The notes beneath the pieces were generated by a model, which saw only the letters and a program-made list of their open reading frames with translations, was not told the DNA's origin and did no database searches. A DNA stretch of 64,000 nucleotides from Prostheceraeus crozeri (lineage: Eukaryota > Platyhelminthes > Polycladida > Euryleptidae): NCBI GenBank assembly GCA_907163375.1, contig CAJQUW010016142.1, positions 186,001 through 250,000 of the forward strand. Direction: 5' to 3'. Positions 1 through 12,910 of this stretch are shown here, one piece after another. The translations under genes were made by a program, and so were the position numbers. Numbering within the stretch: the first letter of the stretch is position 1; each line of letters begins with the position of its first letter.

Positions 1-1600
1 TAGCCAGTAAGTGAATTATGTTTTGCAAATGAGATATAAAGCAAACATAACTCTCAACAACTAGAGAATATGAATAGAATGCTAATAAATGAGCTATTTT
101 TATCCTTTGAAAAATATGATAGATAAATGTAACAAATATAATGGATGATTGCAAAGAATAGCTTGACATAAACTAAAACAAGGTTTCCTTTGATTTTTTC
201 CATCGGCAATTATACTTTGAGGAAATTCTGTGTTGACTTAAGATTTATCATAATACATTTCCATAATATGGAATGAAAACGATTCCGTTCCAACGGCAAC
301 GTCACAGTGAGGAATTGAAACATTCTGGAAGTGAGTGATTCAAAACGCCAACAGCATTTTTGCCCGCATAAGTTTCCATTTTTACATAATACTTTTCAAC
401 CAACATTTCATGTGCTAAATGCATCAACAAACGTGTTTTATATACGGTGTACAGTCCATAATGTCATTAGCAATATCGTTTTCAAATTATTTGCTCAGAA
501 GTCAATTCATTTAGACAATTTGTTTGACAAAAAACATTCAATGATCAAATTATCCGCTGTTTTCTATTTTTTGAAATTTGAATTTCCCTCGAAAGAAATC
601 GAACTACTTTCTAACATTTCATTTCGAATCTTGTCACTAACATTCAACAAAGTATTTACTTCTTTGAAATTTATGTCGAAATAGTCCACAAATCCTATAA
701 CTAGATGTCCAATAAAACATTACTGCTCACTGAAGATAAACAGACTAGCTTTGAGATGAGCATTTTCATGAAAATCATTTTCCGACTCTTATATTGAGAA
801 ATTTGGACTCTTTACAGCATTTATCCAAGAACAAAAATGGCTACATTGTTTGGTCAAGTCATTTTGATCCGCTCTATTTCATGGCACGAAATATTCTAGA
901 CATCTTCAAACATTTTCAATAACCAGGCTGTAGAAGTTGTACGAACATCTAGCTGAGGATGTTTTTTAGTCGGATTATTTCTAAATGATGACATAGAATG
1001 CAATAGAATAAGGATTATATTTTGGAGAATGAAAATCAAAATCTACCATGATGCAGCTATAAGCCACACTAAGTGTAAGCACAATACACATGCATTACAT
1101 TGTACATTGTTACACATTTGTTATGATATACAATACTAACAGGTATCGCATTGATTTGAGAAGTCGAAATAGAATAAAAACTTATTACTTCAAAGGACTA
1201 GATACAGCATTATTTGCCAAAAGATATCGATGTCAAATTGTTGCACATGCGCGTTCAAAGTACATGATCTGTAGTTCGGAATATTGCCTAATTTTAACAT
1301 ACAAAATAAAGATAACATAAAGAAGCATAGATGTCTCAAGATAAAAAGGGAAAACTTTGTGATTGAAATGATCAACGGTGAAATACATCACTGAATATTT
1401 TTGACATACACGCAATAAAACTATTTGGTCTACGCATGATGGTAGACAGTGGAACACAGGTTTGACATCTTGCTGATCTGACATGCAAATATATTGCCAT
1501 TCGACCTCTTCCGCGAAGCAAAGTTCAAACGAATAATAACGCAGGCCTCATTCTTTGAAATGTGCGTCTACTCTGTGTTTACTCTGAAGTCATTCAGTTA
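1..1600. other. AT-rich non-coding stretch
   Basis: I see no supported gene or repeat here. The open frames are short, have no recognisable domain and have the composition of random AT-rich DNA. Confidence 0.6.
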
Positions 1601-1607
1601 CTTAACC

Positions 1608-1830
1608 GGCGCTATGTCTTTGTGGTAGAGTGTTCGCCTGCGTCCGGGAGACGTTGGTTCAAACCCTGGTCGGATCAAACGTAAGATTTTTAAAATAGGT
1701 GCACTCTGCATTCTTGCTAAACACTCAGCACAAAAAAGAAAAAGAATGGCAGTGGATAAATGACTCTCGGCCATATGGAAGAAGGGCTCTGTGCCTAATG
1801 TGCTTGCGAGGCTCATTTACTTATTTATTT
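1608..1830 (+). mobile_element. tRNA-derived SINE-like element
   Basis: The first 70 bases look like a degenerate tRNA gene. A box A-like stretch (TGTGGTAGAGTG, about 1619) is followed by a box B-like stretch (GGTTCAAACCC, about 1654) at the right spacing, with an anticodon-arm-like segment between. About 150 bases of unrelated body follow, ending in a T/A-rich tail with TTTATTTTATTTT. This is the layout of a tRNA-headed SINE. I could not find a convincing target-site duplication, so the ends are approximate. Confidence 0.6.
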
Positions 1831-2097
1831 TATTTTTTCTCGGCAACAGTAGCTCTAAACAAATAGTCTACCTCTTGCTGATATGATTGAAGTGGACCAT
1901 TGTCACTCAAAAATGCAGCAATTTCAAAATGATAAAGCATTTCATCTTTTAAGTTATATTATGGAGGCCTACTATCCTGATTTCTAAATCAACTCGAAAT
2001 CGATCGATTATCATGATCGTTATCTCTCCGAGAATCGAAGATTCTGCAATTATTGAATTCATCTCATCGCAACAGTTATAATTTTCATATTAAATAA

Positions 2098-2158
2098 TAT
2101 AGTAACTTCATTATTGTCTACCTTTCACTTGATAGGAATCTCACATAGCATTGTATTA
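2098..2158 (+). repeat. Short dispersed repeat D, copy 1
   Basis: About 57 bases around TTCACTTGATAGGAATCTCA match the copy at 4776-4832 with only a few differences. What follows each copy is different, so this may be the shared end of a mobile element. Confidence 0.6.
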
Positions 2159-2732
2159 GCATTCATGCGGATGGGAACATTTTATTTGATGTAATTTATT
2201 TTTCATTTATCATTTACTTGATGATGGGCAGGCATTTATGAGATATATTTCTGTTTTCAAGACTGATGTCACTAAATTCATATTTGAATTATGCACTTTA
2301 TGCGACTAATTCCATCATTGCAACTTTAGGTCTTTTCGCATTTCAGCTTAAGGCATGCTACTTATAACTTTATTGAGTAGCAACCGAGATTTCTTTCCGA
2401 TTTCCTGACTACATGATGTTAACTTGTAGGAGAACTATCAAAAATACATTTTTAAATCACGCATATTTCAGTTCTTTACAAATCTCAGTGCATGGATAAA
2501 TAATTAATGTAGGCGATACTTCATAATAATCCATAATTAATATTAATTAATAAAATATTTAGTAATTTGCTTAATCTATCGAAAGGTTGTGTAATGTAAA
2601 AATAGTCTTATGTAAGATTTTCAAAACAACTTTTTTCCCTTGTTGAGTATCCAGGACTTGAAGCCTGAAAGGAAGGCATCATATGAAAGATTAAGCCCGA
2701 AAAATCTAACTTCAAAGACGTCATAACCTAAT

Positions 2733-2813
2733 GGGTTAAGTGAAAAAAATGATAGTTGTGAAATATAGGAATGTATTCTAATATTTCACAGCTGTAATGT
2801 TCACTTAACCCAT
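2733..2813. repeat. 81-bp hairpin
   Basis: The arms begin ATGGGTTAAGTGAA and end TTCACTTAACCCAT, with further pairing inward (GTGAAATAT / ATATTTCAC). This is an imperfect foldback of the kind left by a very small inverted-repeat element. Confidence 0.65.
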
Positions 2814-4775
2814 GTTCGCAGCACTGTAGGTTCTTGCTCACATTTTCTGAGTATGATAAAATAATCAATCCTAAATAAGACTCTACTCGTATCTAGACAT
2901 CAGTTATTATAGCTACATATTCGCTTGCACATACATCATGCACAAGGCTGTATTATCACATGAGAGTAGTCGAGATTGTGTGACTGCTTTTCTAAATTCA
3001 AATTGAACAAGTCACACCTACTATGTCTGCCGTCGGAGTGATTGATTTGCTCAACTGTGTTCTACTTGAAATTTGACCAATTATTTTGCACGTTCTACAC
3101 ATGCTGTATAGCAGTGAAATGACATTCAAAAGAATTCAAATATACATGGATAATATAGGCAATAATTAATATGAGTTGCGTGTTGGTAGAAATGCTGCAT
3201 TGATTTGTCAATCTATGTATGTGCACATACAGAGGGTCCCGACACCAAGCTAGCAGAAACTGCAGCCGTGGTCTGGCTGAGCTTCAGCATAACTGATATA
3301 TTAATCGACAACAGATATTTATACTTACTATGATGTCAAATGTGAGCATTGAGAACATCACTGTGTTGCTTGTCCACAGTCTTTTGCTAAGAATTATTCA
3401 TACAAAAAATGATCAGTGCAACAATCAGTGTGATCAAGTGGACCCTAATGAAATAACATCGTCTAATAACTCTGATTCTTTATGCTGTCATTGAATTTGA
3501 AGTTTTATTCACTCGTACGTAGGCCTACTTTGGCAACTTGCGACATAACTTGGGTGACCCGCTAAATAATTCATTCCGTGGCAGGGTCATGAAATGGATT
3601 TAATTTGAAATTAATTGGTCGTAATTATTTGATTGTTGGTATCAAAAAATTGGGGCAAAACCTATTCAGAATCTTGCAAAGCACAACACTTTTATAATAA
3701 CTCATAAATCTCCATGTTGCTCTACCTAGGTTTCTATGATGTTTCATTCATTTGCTTTACTAAGGAATTTTCACTAAAATTATAATGCAGATATTTCAGT
3801 TTAATTTAATAGAATTAAATAAACTAACAAATTAACTGAAATTAGTTTAAATTTTAAGTCATCAATATTCACTTCCAATTAATAATGTATCAGTTCTACA
3901 GTGGCATTTTATGTTTTTATGTCTACTCACTGCCTAGTTCTCTGCAGTGGCGAATTCTCAGGGTAATTGAGGTAAACAGTGTTTACATTAACAGCAAACA
4001 GTAGCGCTGGCTAAAAAGTAATATCATAGCTGTCGCCACAAATCAACCATTGATTCCATACTTCCATTATATACTTACTTTGAGTAAGACAGAATGTGAT
4101 CTTTCTTCGTTGGAATTAAGTAATTTTGACTGCAATAATCCGATGTTCACCTTTCAATCTTCGATTTGTTTTGGATGAGTCGATGAAATATCTTGATATG
4201 CACTAATCTCAAAAATGTGTGTCACCTTCTAATATAAGCAAATATACACGTATCAAAACCTCCTACCATACTGTAATAAGTGTTTCTAATATGTACCTGC
4301 CGTTTGCCTATTGATTGCAAGTTTAATAGGTTTAGGTGTTGACCTGGGAATAATTGGGAATAATCACCGCTGGTTCTCTGTAAAATGATACTAAGATTTT
4401 GTGCTACATGCAAGGCTGCAGTCATGCATATGTTGCAGTGACATATGAAAGTCGAAAACCCAGTACAAAGAATCTGGCGCATTTAAATGGTGATAATTGT
4501 TTTCTTCAACAATTCATTGATTGCTTGACCGAATTTGATTGCAACTATTTTTGCAACCGTGCTACATGCTGCGGTTTAGAAATTGCACGTCTGCATATTA
4601 TGTCATTATCTGATCCACTCTGCATTCAACATGCATAAGAGCGGCTTGTTGCGGTAGGATCACTTTATGAATGAAATATTCTCTTCCTTCTATTGCGGAA
4701 GACGACGTTCTTTCTGGTCAACCTACACATAAGAGGTTTCTCCGTCAACCTACAACTCTTCGGGAATTCTGACAC
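2814..4775. other. AT-rich non-coding stretch
   Basis: No gene is supported. There is a small AT-rich foldback near 3796-3830 (arms TTTAATTTAAT / ATTAAATAAA). Otherwise I see nothing organised. Confidence 0.55.
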
Positions 4776-4832
4776 TATAACTTCATTAGTGTTTACCTTT
4801 CACTTGATAGGAATCTCACATAGCTCTGTATT
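4776..4832 (+). repeat. Short dispersed repeat D, copy 2
   Basis: Second copy of the sequence at 2098-2158, including TTCACTTGATAGGAATCTCA. It directly abuts the GC-rich island to its right. Confidence 0.6.
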
Positions 4833-4859
4833 ATGTCCTCATTTTGCACACGACTGAAA

Positions 4860-5440
4860 TATCTGATTGACATCGATATCGGAATTAAATGTCTCGCGCA
4901 TCTCGTCAGCCTACATCTTCGCCTCATCCCCGCACCGCTACAGGCACGCCCTAAAGTGCATCTCGCGCCGCCCACGCCATCCGCTGCTGACAGCGGCACC
5001 TGGAATCCAGTAATCTTCCCGTCTCACCTCACCACGATCAGTGATCTCGCTATGATCAGCGGCCAATACCCGGCCGCGAAGGCGTGCGCTTTCCTCGACT
5101 GGCATTGGCCAGCGATCACGTGCAGTGTTACACGCGCTCCAGTCTTTATCCGAACCCCCTTACGCGTCACACCTAGCCTGAGATCGTGTGCGGTCACGCG
5201 ACTGAGTAATGGCGTACATTACCACGACCGTCTGCGTACTGTCCTCACTTACGTCTCAACTGTGGATCCACGTCGTCGCTCCCTTTCGACTACTGTGTTC
5301 GATGATTATCTTCTCTTAACTGGAGTAACAGCGACAATAAACATCCTCCCACGACCCCTCATGTGGCGAGAGGTAGATTTGCGACGGAGAATTGTTGAAT
5401 CGCGGCGAGTGCGTCGAGTGTTAAAGTGATTATTAGTTTC
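4860..5440 (+). other. GC-rich island, possible fossil retroelement end
   Basis: This stretch is sharply richer in G+C than its surroundings and is open in one frame for 198 codons (4833-5429). The translation is basic and resembles no family I know. Near its right end lie AATAAA (about 5336) and then CATGTGGCGAGAGG, which looks like an LTR end followed by a primer-binding-site-like TGGCGAGAGG. An old LTR-type end plus leader is one reading and a host CpG-rich region is another. No paired LTR was found, so the assignment is weak. If it is an LTR element, it is an old fossil fragment. Confidence 0.25.
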
Positions 5441-5830
5441 CTTAGTCCACGCGATCATGAGACCGGCTCAGAGAAAAATTAGCCACTCCTCGGAGACAGA
5501 AGCAGGTAGCCAATATTATTGTTACGTTGTTTTTCACTCATGAGTATGACATTCAAAACCAGCATGCAGACAGGAGCGGACTGAGGGCAACACTTAATGT
5601 TTCATTGTATGATGGTATTGTACCTCTCTAGTGATCAGGAGTGTAGCTAGGGGAGGGACTTGCAGCTCCGCCATTGAATTGTGGAATATTGGAAAAGGTG
5701 AAGATTCTCCGTAAATTTCAATCGCCATATAAATTTTGAAATGAATCTCGATCTTATTTGTGATGACAGCTCCAATTCGGAAATTATGGTAGCGTCACTG
5801 CTAGTGTTAATAAAGACTGGATAATAAAGA
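5441..5830. other. Non-coding stretch
   Basis: Nothing recognisable apart from TTAATAAAGACTGGATAATAAAG at 5806-5828, which contains two AATAAA-like words. Confidence 0.4.
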
Positions 5831-5835
5831 TAAGG

Positions 5836-6082
5836 ACCGGTGCCTGGGCGGAACCATCATGGAACCAGAGCTATGGCTTAACCATCATTGGACCGGTGCG
5901 TGGCCCAACTATCATGGAACCGGAGCCTGGCCTAGCCATCAAAGGACCGGAAACTTGCCTAGCCATCAAAGGACCGGGGTTAGGCCTATTCCTTGCGGGA
6001 GCAAGTCTGGCTTAACTACCATGGGAACGGAACTTGGTCTAATAATCATTGGAACGGAGCTAGGTCCAGCCATCATGGGATC
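5836..6082. repeat. 27-bp minisatellite, about nine units
   Basis: Successive units follow the pattern AACCATCATGGAACCGGAGC plus about seven further bases. Nearly all are 27 bp and they are diverged from one another. Because 27 is a multiple of three, one frame stays open and reads as a repeated peptide (NHHWTGAWP, NYHGTGAWP, SHQRTG). That is a by-product of the period and not evidence of a gene. Confidence 0.85.
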
Positions 6083-6089
6083 GTGGCCT

Positions 6090-7689
6090 ATCTGAATTTG
6101 TAGATTATAAAGTGGACGGGTTAACCCAGACCACCTTGATGTTGTGTATGTTTATGAAAAACTCATTCAATCATGTTGCCCTCAATGTTCTTTAAAGAAG
6201 CAATTTTAAAGTGAATTCCTAGCGCATGGCTCCGAGAAAACTTGTGATACCGGGCCCATCTTGATCACTGATTGTCAAACCAAGCTTCGCCATTCCGTGC
6301 TTGATTCAGCATTTAAGACGTGTGTCCTGTCCGGTTGCAACTTTGATATAGTCAATACCAAATTGCTGAGCAATCAATATCACCGAAAATATGAAAAGTT
6401 TGACTGTTTGAAAACGAATAATTTAAGAATGTCGAAACATGTGCGATCAAAGGAATACGAAATGAGAATGACAACTTCGCATGCATTTTCCGAATCAATA
6501 AACGGTAACTAAAATATTCTCAAATAATGTATCTCTCAAAGATTTTCAATTTCTATATATTCCGAAGACCCTGTCGAGCTCAGGTTCTTATTATAATCGT
6601 GATGTACTCTTCTTAAGTTTCAATAATGAAAAGTAACAAAAAACAATACAAGATCTGTCAATCAAACTTATCGATGCTTCATCTTTGTGGAGCAAAAAGT
6701 CTTGTTCATTATCCACAACGTAGGAAGAGCGCTTCAGTTGAAATGTAATACAGGAAAAGAATATATTCAATTCAATATCAGTGCGCTTAAGACTGAGCAT
6801 AGGTTGGAATTAGTAAATTATTTAATGTTACAAATGAGCAAATATCAGCAAGTTTCGTCACAGAGAAATTCAGCAGAAGACGTGTGAAAATCATTACATT
6901 GTCTGCAATCATTCAACGTTCAATCTTCAGTTACAGCAATCTTCAGTGCATACAACGGGACGGGATTCTTGACATTTCAGTGCTAAAATGATTGCAAAGA
7001 TGTTAATGACTGTGAAGGTCACACTGACAGAATGCAAACATCGCGCACATGAGATCAACAGCGTGAAATTTCGTGTGAATCTCCAGAATGAGTGATTGAG
7101 TATCGCTTTCCGTCGGTTCTCGTACTGAATCCGCATGTTTTTACACAGAACCATTGTCCATTTTGCCAATGTTTTTCGACTTCATATTTCAGTGAACGAT
7201 TAGTTTTAAGTCAGTGATCAATGAGGTCAAATTATAGGTCAATGCAGGATGTCTTAAATTCTTGATTCTCTGCTACACAACGACTAGGACAAATTTAGAA
7301 TGAAATGCAAGAATTAAATGCCGAAAAATTATTCGATCTTGTTTTAGAGCGTGATGAAATCGTTGTTTTGATCATAGTAATATATCGTATAACTCAAGTT
7401 GATTAAAATGAAATAAAACAGCGTAGAATGAGCCATGTGACATGTTAGACAGTTCATTCCCCAACTTACTTCTCCACGCGACTCTGCCGCAAACGCGAGT
7501 CGATTGCCACTTTAATCAGAATCAGATAAACAATTTCTATGCTGTTAAAGGATCATAACAGACATGTACATGGACAGCAATATTACTCCGTGGACGCTTA
7601 TTATCATGACAACAATATATTCCAGTGGTTAACAGTACTTTGCAATTTGTCATTTCTCATTGGAAAAAAACCATTTTGACAAACAGACC
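6090..7689. other. AT-rich non-coding stretch
   Basis: No gene, RNA or repeat is supported in this stretch. The open frames on both strands are short and carry no motif. Confidence 0.55.
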
Positions 7690-7691
7690 TA

Positions 7692-9904
7692 CACTGTAAA
7701 TCGCTGGATGCGAAAATTGCATACAAACATACTCGTATACCAAATTCACATACAACTTGAAACTAAGATTTGATATGAGATTCTCGTATGTTTACAGAGA
7801 TCTGGTATCTTTTTCATACGAAATCTCACTTACATTCGTATTTGATTGGTATGCAGCGATGCGAAACATTCTATCTGTGATTGGCTGTTTTGCGGTGAAA
7901 TACGAGTTCTTGGTATGTTTTATATACCAATGCAAATGTCCCTATGCAAATTCGTCCTCATTCGTATGCCTTTCGTATGTAGAGCTTTAAGTCATCTAGC
8001 AAAAATTATATATATTACATACTACTTTCAAATAACTTCTGTCAGTAATATCAGTCATATACACACTTATGGATAGTGTACTATTTAGAGTATTTGATCT
8101 AGACTCGATTTACTGAGAAATTAATGCCGCATGTCGTTGCTACTTGTCTAATAACATTCACACGGCTCATAATTAGCTCAACTCCATGAACTAAGTTGAT
8201 AGGGGAGGCTGGGGTGACTTGGCAGTCTTTTCTTCAAATGCCCATCCCGGCCAAAGGACTAAATATTACAGAATTCCTTTAGTGCGGGTTGACGGAGAGG
8301 AGTATTAGGAACATTTTTGCTTCCGATAGTTTTGCCGTAAATTATTGTCTTGTCCTCGAAAAATTCAATTACAAAAAAGTTCTAAAACTGCCAAGTCACC
8401 CCACTATTGGGGTGAGCTGGCAGTATCATAAAACATTAACAAACTTTTGGTATTATACTGATCTAGGCTTGCATTATCATTGCTGCTACAAACACCGCCA
8501 AATTAGTTGCAAAATACAATCTTGGCAATTCATATAAATTGCGAAAATTCATGTTGCAACGAATCAACAAATAAGGGTTGGTTTGACGTACCTAGATGTT
8601 TCTGAGTCATTTTCCAATGCATAGGCTAGGTGTTAAGATGTGAACTTGTATTAAAAGGTGAGTCACTAACACATCACTACCATCAGTTGTCATATGTTGC
8701 AGACTACAAGAGTCAATCAACTACTAAGGACACAAAAAAATGATGCTGCCATGTCACCCCAACCTCAGTAGGCCTACGGTTAAATCCTCAGCTCCGGCTA
8801 GAATCCTTTACACTATCAGGGGTAATGTATTCTGGCCTAATTATAATGTCTTCAACATAGATTTATCTGAAATCTATCACAAGGCGCGGTGGCTCATCGA
8901 ATTACGTATTTTCAAAAGTTACATTTTTGCATTTTAAGTAGGCCAATAGGCCTGATTTTTTGCTCTGAAAAAGTAGAAGTCCGAAGCAATCTTTCTCTAC
9001 AGTATTATCATTTCAGAGCTACTTTAAAAAGTAATAGGGATTTCGATTTGTGAATCATATTATTTGCAATACCAATACTGCCATGTCACCCCAACATGAT
9101 ACTGCCAAGTCACCCCAACCCCAGTAAGGTAAAAAAATCAGCTCAATTACAATGTTAATATGATCTGAATGTTTTTATACTGTAGGAGTTCACGCACCAT
9201 GACCTCAGTAAAATATCTTTAATAATGGTTTATGTCAAATCTATCACAAGACGAGAGTATCCCAAAAGTTGCGTATTTCCGAAAGTTACGATTTTTGCAA
9301 GCAAAATAGTTCTTTGCTCCTAAAAAAGTACAAGTACAAATAATCCGCAGGTATCTTGCTCCAGCATCTATATTTTAGAGCTACTTCAAAATGTATATTT
9401 CGGATTTTTGATTTATGAAGCCTATTAAGTGCAAGACCCCCACTGCCATGTCACCCCAACTGCCAAGTCACCCCAGCTTCCCCTACACATCATTTCAATA
9501 ATATGATGACTTTCAAGTTATTATGTTGACTTATATATCTCAAACATAGCTATATTTGCTTTCAAGAATTGTAATGTGTTCTTATTACGGATTGATATCA
9601 TGCCTGATTTCAAAATTACATAATGCATAAACGTTGATGGCTGTATACTTATTGATTATTTATGAAATGCCTTAGACTTACCTGTATTAAAATCGAATTC
9701 AGTATCGTAAGCTTGACTTTTAAATGTCATTATCATACTACTTACAAAACAGTAGTAAGTGCCATGCAACCTTAAAGCGATCTTTATTGACAAAAGGCCT
9801 TAAATCATACGAAAAGCATACAAATACATGTAGATGGAAAAATATGCCAAAAATATCTTGGTATGCATCCTTCGTATGTGATTGGTATCGAGCGATTTAC
9901 AGTG
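7692..9904. mobile_element. Outer TA-flanked inverted-repeat element, interrupted
   Basis: The left end CACTGTAAATCGCT (7692) is matched in inverted orientation by AGCGATTTACAGTG (ending 9904), and both ends are flanked by TA. Subterminal DNA on both sides is rich in CGTATG / CATACGAA words. Without the insert at 8202-9483 the element would be about 930 bp, with no coding capacity. The TA duplication fits the Tc1/mariner-type (IS630) group, but no transposase is present, so the superfamily is inferred from the target site only. Confidence 0.65.
8202..9483. mobile_element. Inner TA-flanked element with amplified end motifs
   Basis: The terminal inverted repeats are 24 bp with one mismatch: GGGGAGGCTGGGGTGACTTG at the left and, reversed, GGGGAAGCTGGGGTGACTTG at the right, each followed by GCAG. 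TA flanks both ends. The end motif CTGCCAAGTCACCCC or CTGCCATGTCACCCC recurs internally (about 8389, 8747, 9079, 9104, 9443, 9460). The block from 8747 to about 9077 is repeated, diverged, from about 9104 to 9443. There is no coding capacity. It sits inside the 7692-9904 element and is therefore younger than it. Confidence 0.75.
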
Positions 9905-9906
9905 TA

Positions 9907-11403
9907 CTTTGTGCAAAGCTTGCTTTGAGACAAGAACTTGCAACTGTTGCATGCTGCACTAATTTGATTCCTCTGAAGATCTAGCAACATTGATCTAGAT
10001 CAGTGCCGAAACGAATGGCGAGTTTCCTTCCACTACAGTACTAGCTGAAAAAGCGAAAATTGGATTGTTATGTTCGAAACAATAGAAATGCGACTGCATT
10101 CTCGTCTTGCACTGGTAGGGCCCTTCATGCATATTCACCAAGGCCGGAAGCACACAGAATGGCCCATAAGCCATCGTTCGCAAGGCGTGTCATGATACTT
10201 CATAAGTCATAAGCCATAAATCATAAGTCAGTTTGTCAACATTATTTTGTCATGATAGTTAATACAAGCAGACAGAAGAAGAAAATGCACGTACATGAAA
10301 TTTTTCTCATTTTTGTACGAGTATAAAGGATGACTTATGACACATCCTGTACGTGTACCTTCCGTAATCAAAGGCAGCTTATGGCTGATGGATTAATCTT
10401 ACAGTCGGTTGATTTATAAGTTCAATCAGTTCAATAACATGTGTTTGTTGCACTCGACTTGTGCTCTCATGCACGGTACATGCCCTGAAATATTTGTATT
10501 ATCATGGATAAGATCTTCATTGCACTGTATACAGCAGTAAGACATCGGATTGCAAACTGACCTAGATATCAGATACTAGTGAAGTGGGGAGAAACATCAT
10601 GACTGACTTGCTGCTCCACAATGTGTTGTAGGAGAATTTTCTCTTAAGTTTTAATCTAAGGAATTCATAGGAATTTTGATGCAATCATTCAAACAAGCCA
10701 CAACTTAATAATGAAAAATATAGCAAGCTCAGTCATTAATGCATATCAGAATGTGACTAACTGTGACCTCTCATGATGCATTTGAAAATGTAATTCACAT
10801 TTCCTTTTTGAATTATGAACGTGACATATTGCTCTTTCTTCTTGTTACTTTTCAGTGATGATTTCTTCTTCTTCTGCTGCATCAGCAACCAGCACAATTT
10901 TTGTTTTTAATCAGATACTCTACTAAATATGCCTAAACCAAAGTCAAAATATATTGTATCCGTCAGTAGGCTATCGACAAATGTAGGCAATTGATTCGAA
11001 CGGTATATGCTCCAGATGGTTATGTTCACTTGCTCGGCAGAAAGCAGCATATATGCAACCATAAAACTCCGACATTTCGGGTCCCAACGCAATGCGTTTT
11101 CTGAAAAATGAATATGTTATTGATAGATAGCTGTGAGCCGAGACATTCTAGCCTGTATACAATGTATTCTCTATTTGCTGATCCTCTGAATCAGGGGTAT
11201 TCGGAGCTCGGGACTCAGGGTTTTTTGTGTCGAGGTTCGACGCTCAAAGACTGGTCGCCACTGTCATTCTACTTCAAATTTCTTTCCTTGCGGGGGATTG
11301 GGGATCGTTTATATAAAATAAAATCAAGATTTTCGGTAGCTATTCATATTAGTGAAGTAATCATTATCACATGAATAGTTAAACAACAAGTCGCATCAAC
11401 AAT
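9907..11403. other. Non-coding stretch
   Basis: I see nothing beyond a short run of CATAAGTCATAAGCCATAAA-type words near 10200. No gene is supported. Confidence 0.5.
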
Positions 11404-11640
11404 AAGATGGTACGATGGCTCAGTTATTGGTAAAGTTCCCCACTTCGGTACGGAAGTGCAGCAGGTCCATGGTTCGAGTCTGTCCGCCAAGAGAGGCATC
11501 ACCGCTCTCTGTAGAGGTTACCGACCCTAACCGAGTGAAAGTTGCGAGTGTGTGAAGGCTGCCCTACCCCTAACTTGCTAGCATGGCTCTGTGTCTGGGT
11601 TTGACAGGGATAAGTGAAAGAAAAAAAAGTAGTAAGTGGA
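11404..11640 (+). mobile_element. tRNA-derived SINE-like element
   Basis: A tRNA-like head has a box A-like GGCTCAGTTATTGGTAAAG (about 11417) and a box B-like GGTTCGAGTCT (about 11471), the latter close to the GGTTCGANTCC consensus. About 150 bases of body follow and end in an A-rich tail (GAAAGAAAAAAAAG). The body shows no clear similarity to the SINE at 1608. Pol III promoter boxes plus an A-tail support a SINE over a functional tRNA, since a full cloverleaf cannot be formed. Confidence 0.6.
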
Positions 11641-12902
11641 AATAGTGTTTCACATTCATTTTCATAAATTGTTGCAACACGTGATGTACAACCGTATTTT
11701 CTATAACAAACGCCGCCCCTAGGTAAGTATAATGCATACCCACGTACATTCGAAAAATTAAGCGCCTCAAGTTCTAAGATGGAAATGAAATAGCATATTA
11801 GACAAAGTATAGTATTTGTAAAACAGTAAAAACAGAATTTGATCATTGAGCTTCCAAGTGACTCTCGGTCACTTAAGATGCAAATGAATCAGTTACAGGT
11901 AAATGTCCGCAACGGTTGGCCTGACTCTGTCGTTTACCACCAAACCCTGACCCGAGCATCTCTTCTCTTAATTGTAGCCAAGTAGGAGATAATAAAACTT
12001 TCAAGATTTTGTTATTCTTTATCAAGTAGAACCTAACTATCCTCGATTGCTGAAGGTGTCAATGGTTCGATGTCACTGACTGTGCAAGTATATCAATCTA
12101 CATTGAGAACAGCTTAAATCAAATTCTCAACGAACTTTAGTGAAGCCGCAGCGGATAGCTTGACATTTTCATTCAAAGTCAATCTTGAAACATTTGACTG
12201 AAGTCACTATAACGACGTAAAATGTCAACTGTAAACAAAGCGAATACTTCAACTGAATGTAAATGTTTGATCGGTTTGAGTTGTTTATCTGAACAGTATT
12301 CTGAAATTGAGTTCCAGGCTCCAGTTTCGATCTAAAGGCCAACTTTCATTCGTTTGTACAAACACACATTGATCGTAATAAATAAATGATCCTGATAAAG
12401 TCAGTAAATTTAAAACGATCTTTCAGTTTTTGTCCACTACAGATGTTGAGAGTCGCATTATTCAGTAAAGCATTGATGTTGGTAATACCTTCAGGCTAGA
12501 GTCTAAAATGGAGAGATTTACACCTAATCTTCCGTATAATGTAGTAAAAAAACAGTAGAATACCTCCAAAGCATCCACCAATTGGCCTTGTAAAGAAACA
12601 GCGTTTCACAGAGGCAATCATGGAACTTGTGAATGAACGAGAATAATTCTGTCGCTTTAACTGGGTTGTCACTTTAGAGTGAGTTATTTTATTTTATGAG
12701 TCATTTTATTCTCACTTTGTCGCTGAATATAATTTGTGCACCAATGAATCTTCTAGTATGAGTTCTAGCCACAAAAATCCAGACTGAGCTGCCAATGTGC
12801 TGAAATAGTCTTAAATTCAAGATAAGAGGAGACCATCGATAAATTTTGACATATATATGTTTTTCACGCACTCGGTTAAAGAACAGTAAGTAAGCAAAGA
12901 GA
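11641..12902. other. Non-coding stretch
   Basis: No gene or repeat is supported here. Confidence 0.5.
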
Positions 12903-12910
12903 AGCGAAAG

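Noticed and set aside
4833-5429. 198-codon open frame on the plus strand
   Set aside because: GC-rich DNA has few stops. The peptide has no recognisable motif, no splice context and unusual Arg/Thr/Pro content, so I report the DNA as a GC-rich island and not as a gene.
8202-9483. Evenly recurring CTGCCAAGTCACCCC words as a CRISPR-like array
   Set aside because: Spacing is irregular, the words occur in both orientations and are the element's own terminal repeats, and the genome is clearly eukaryotic.
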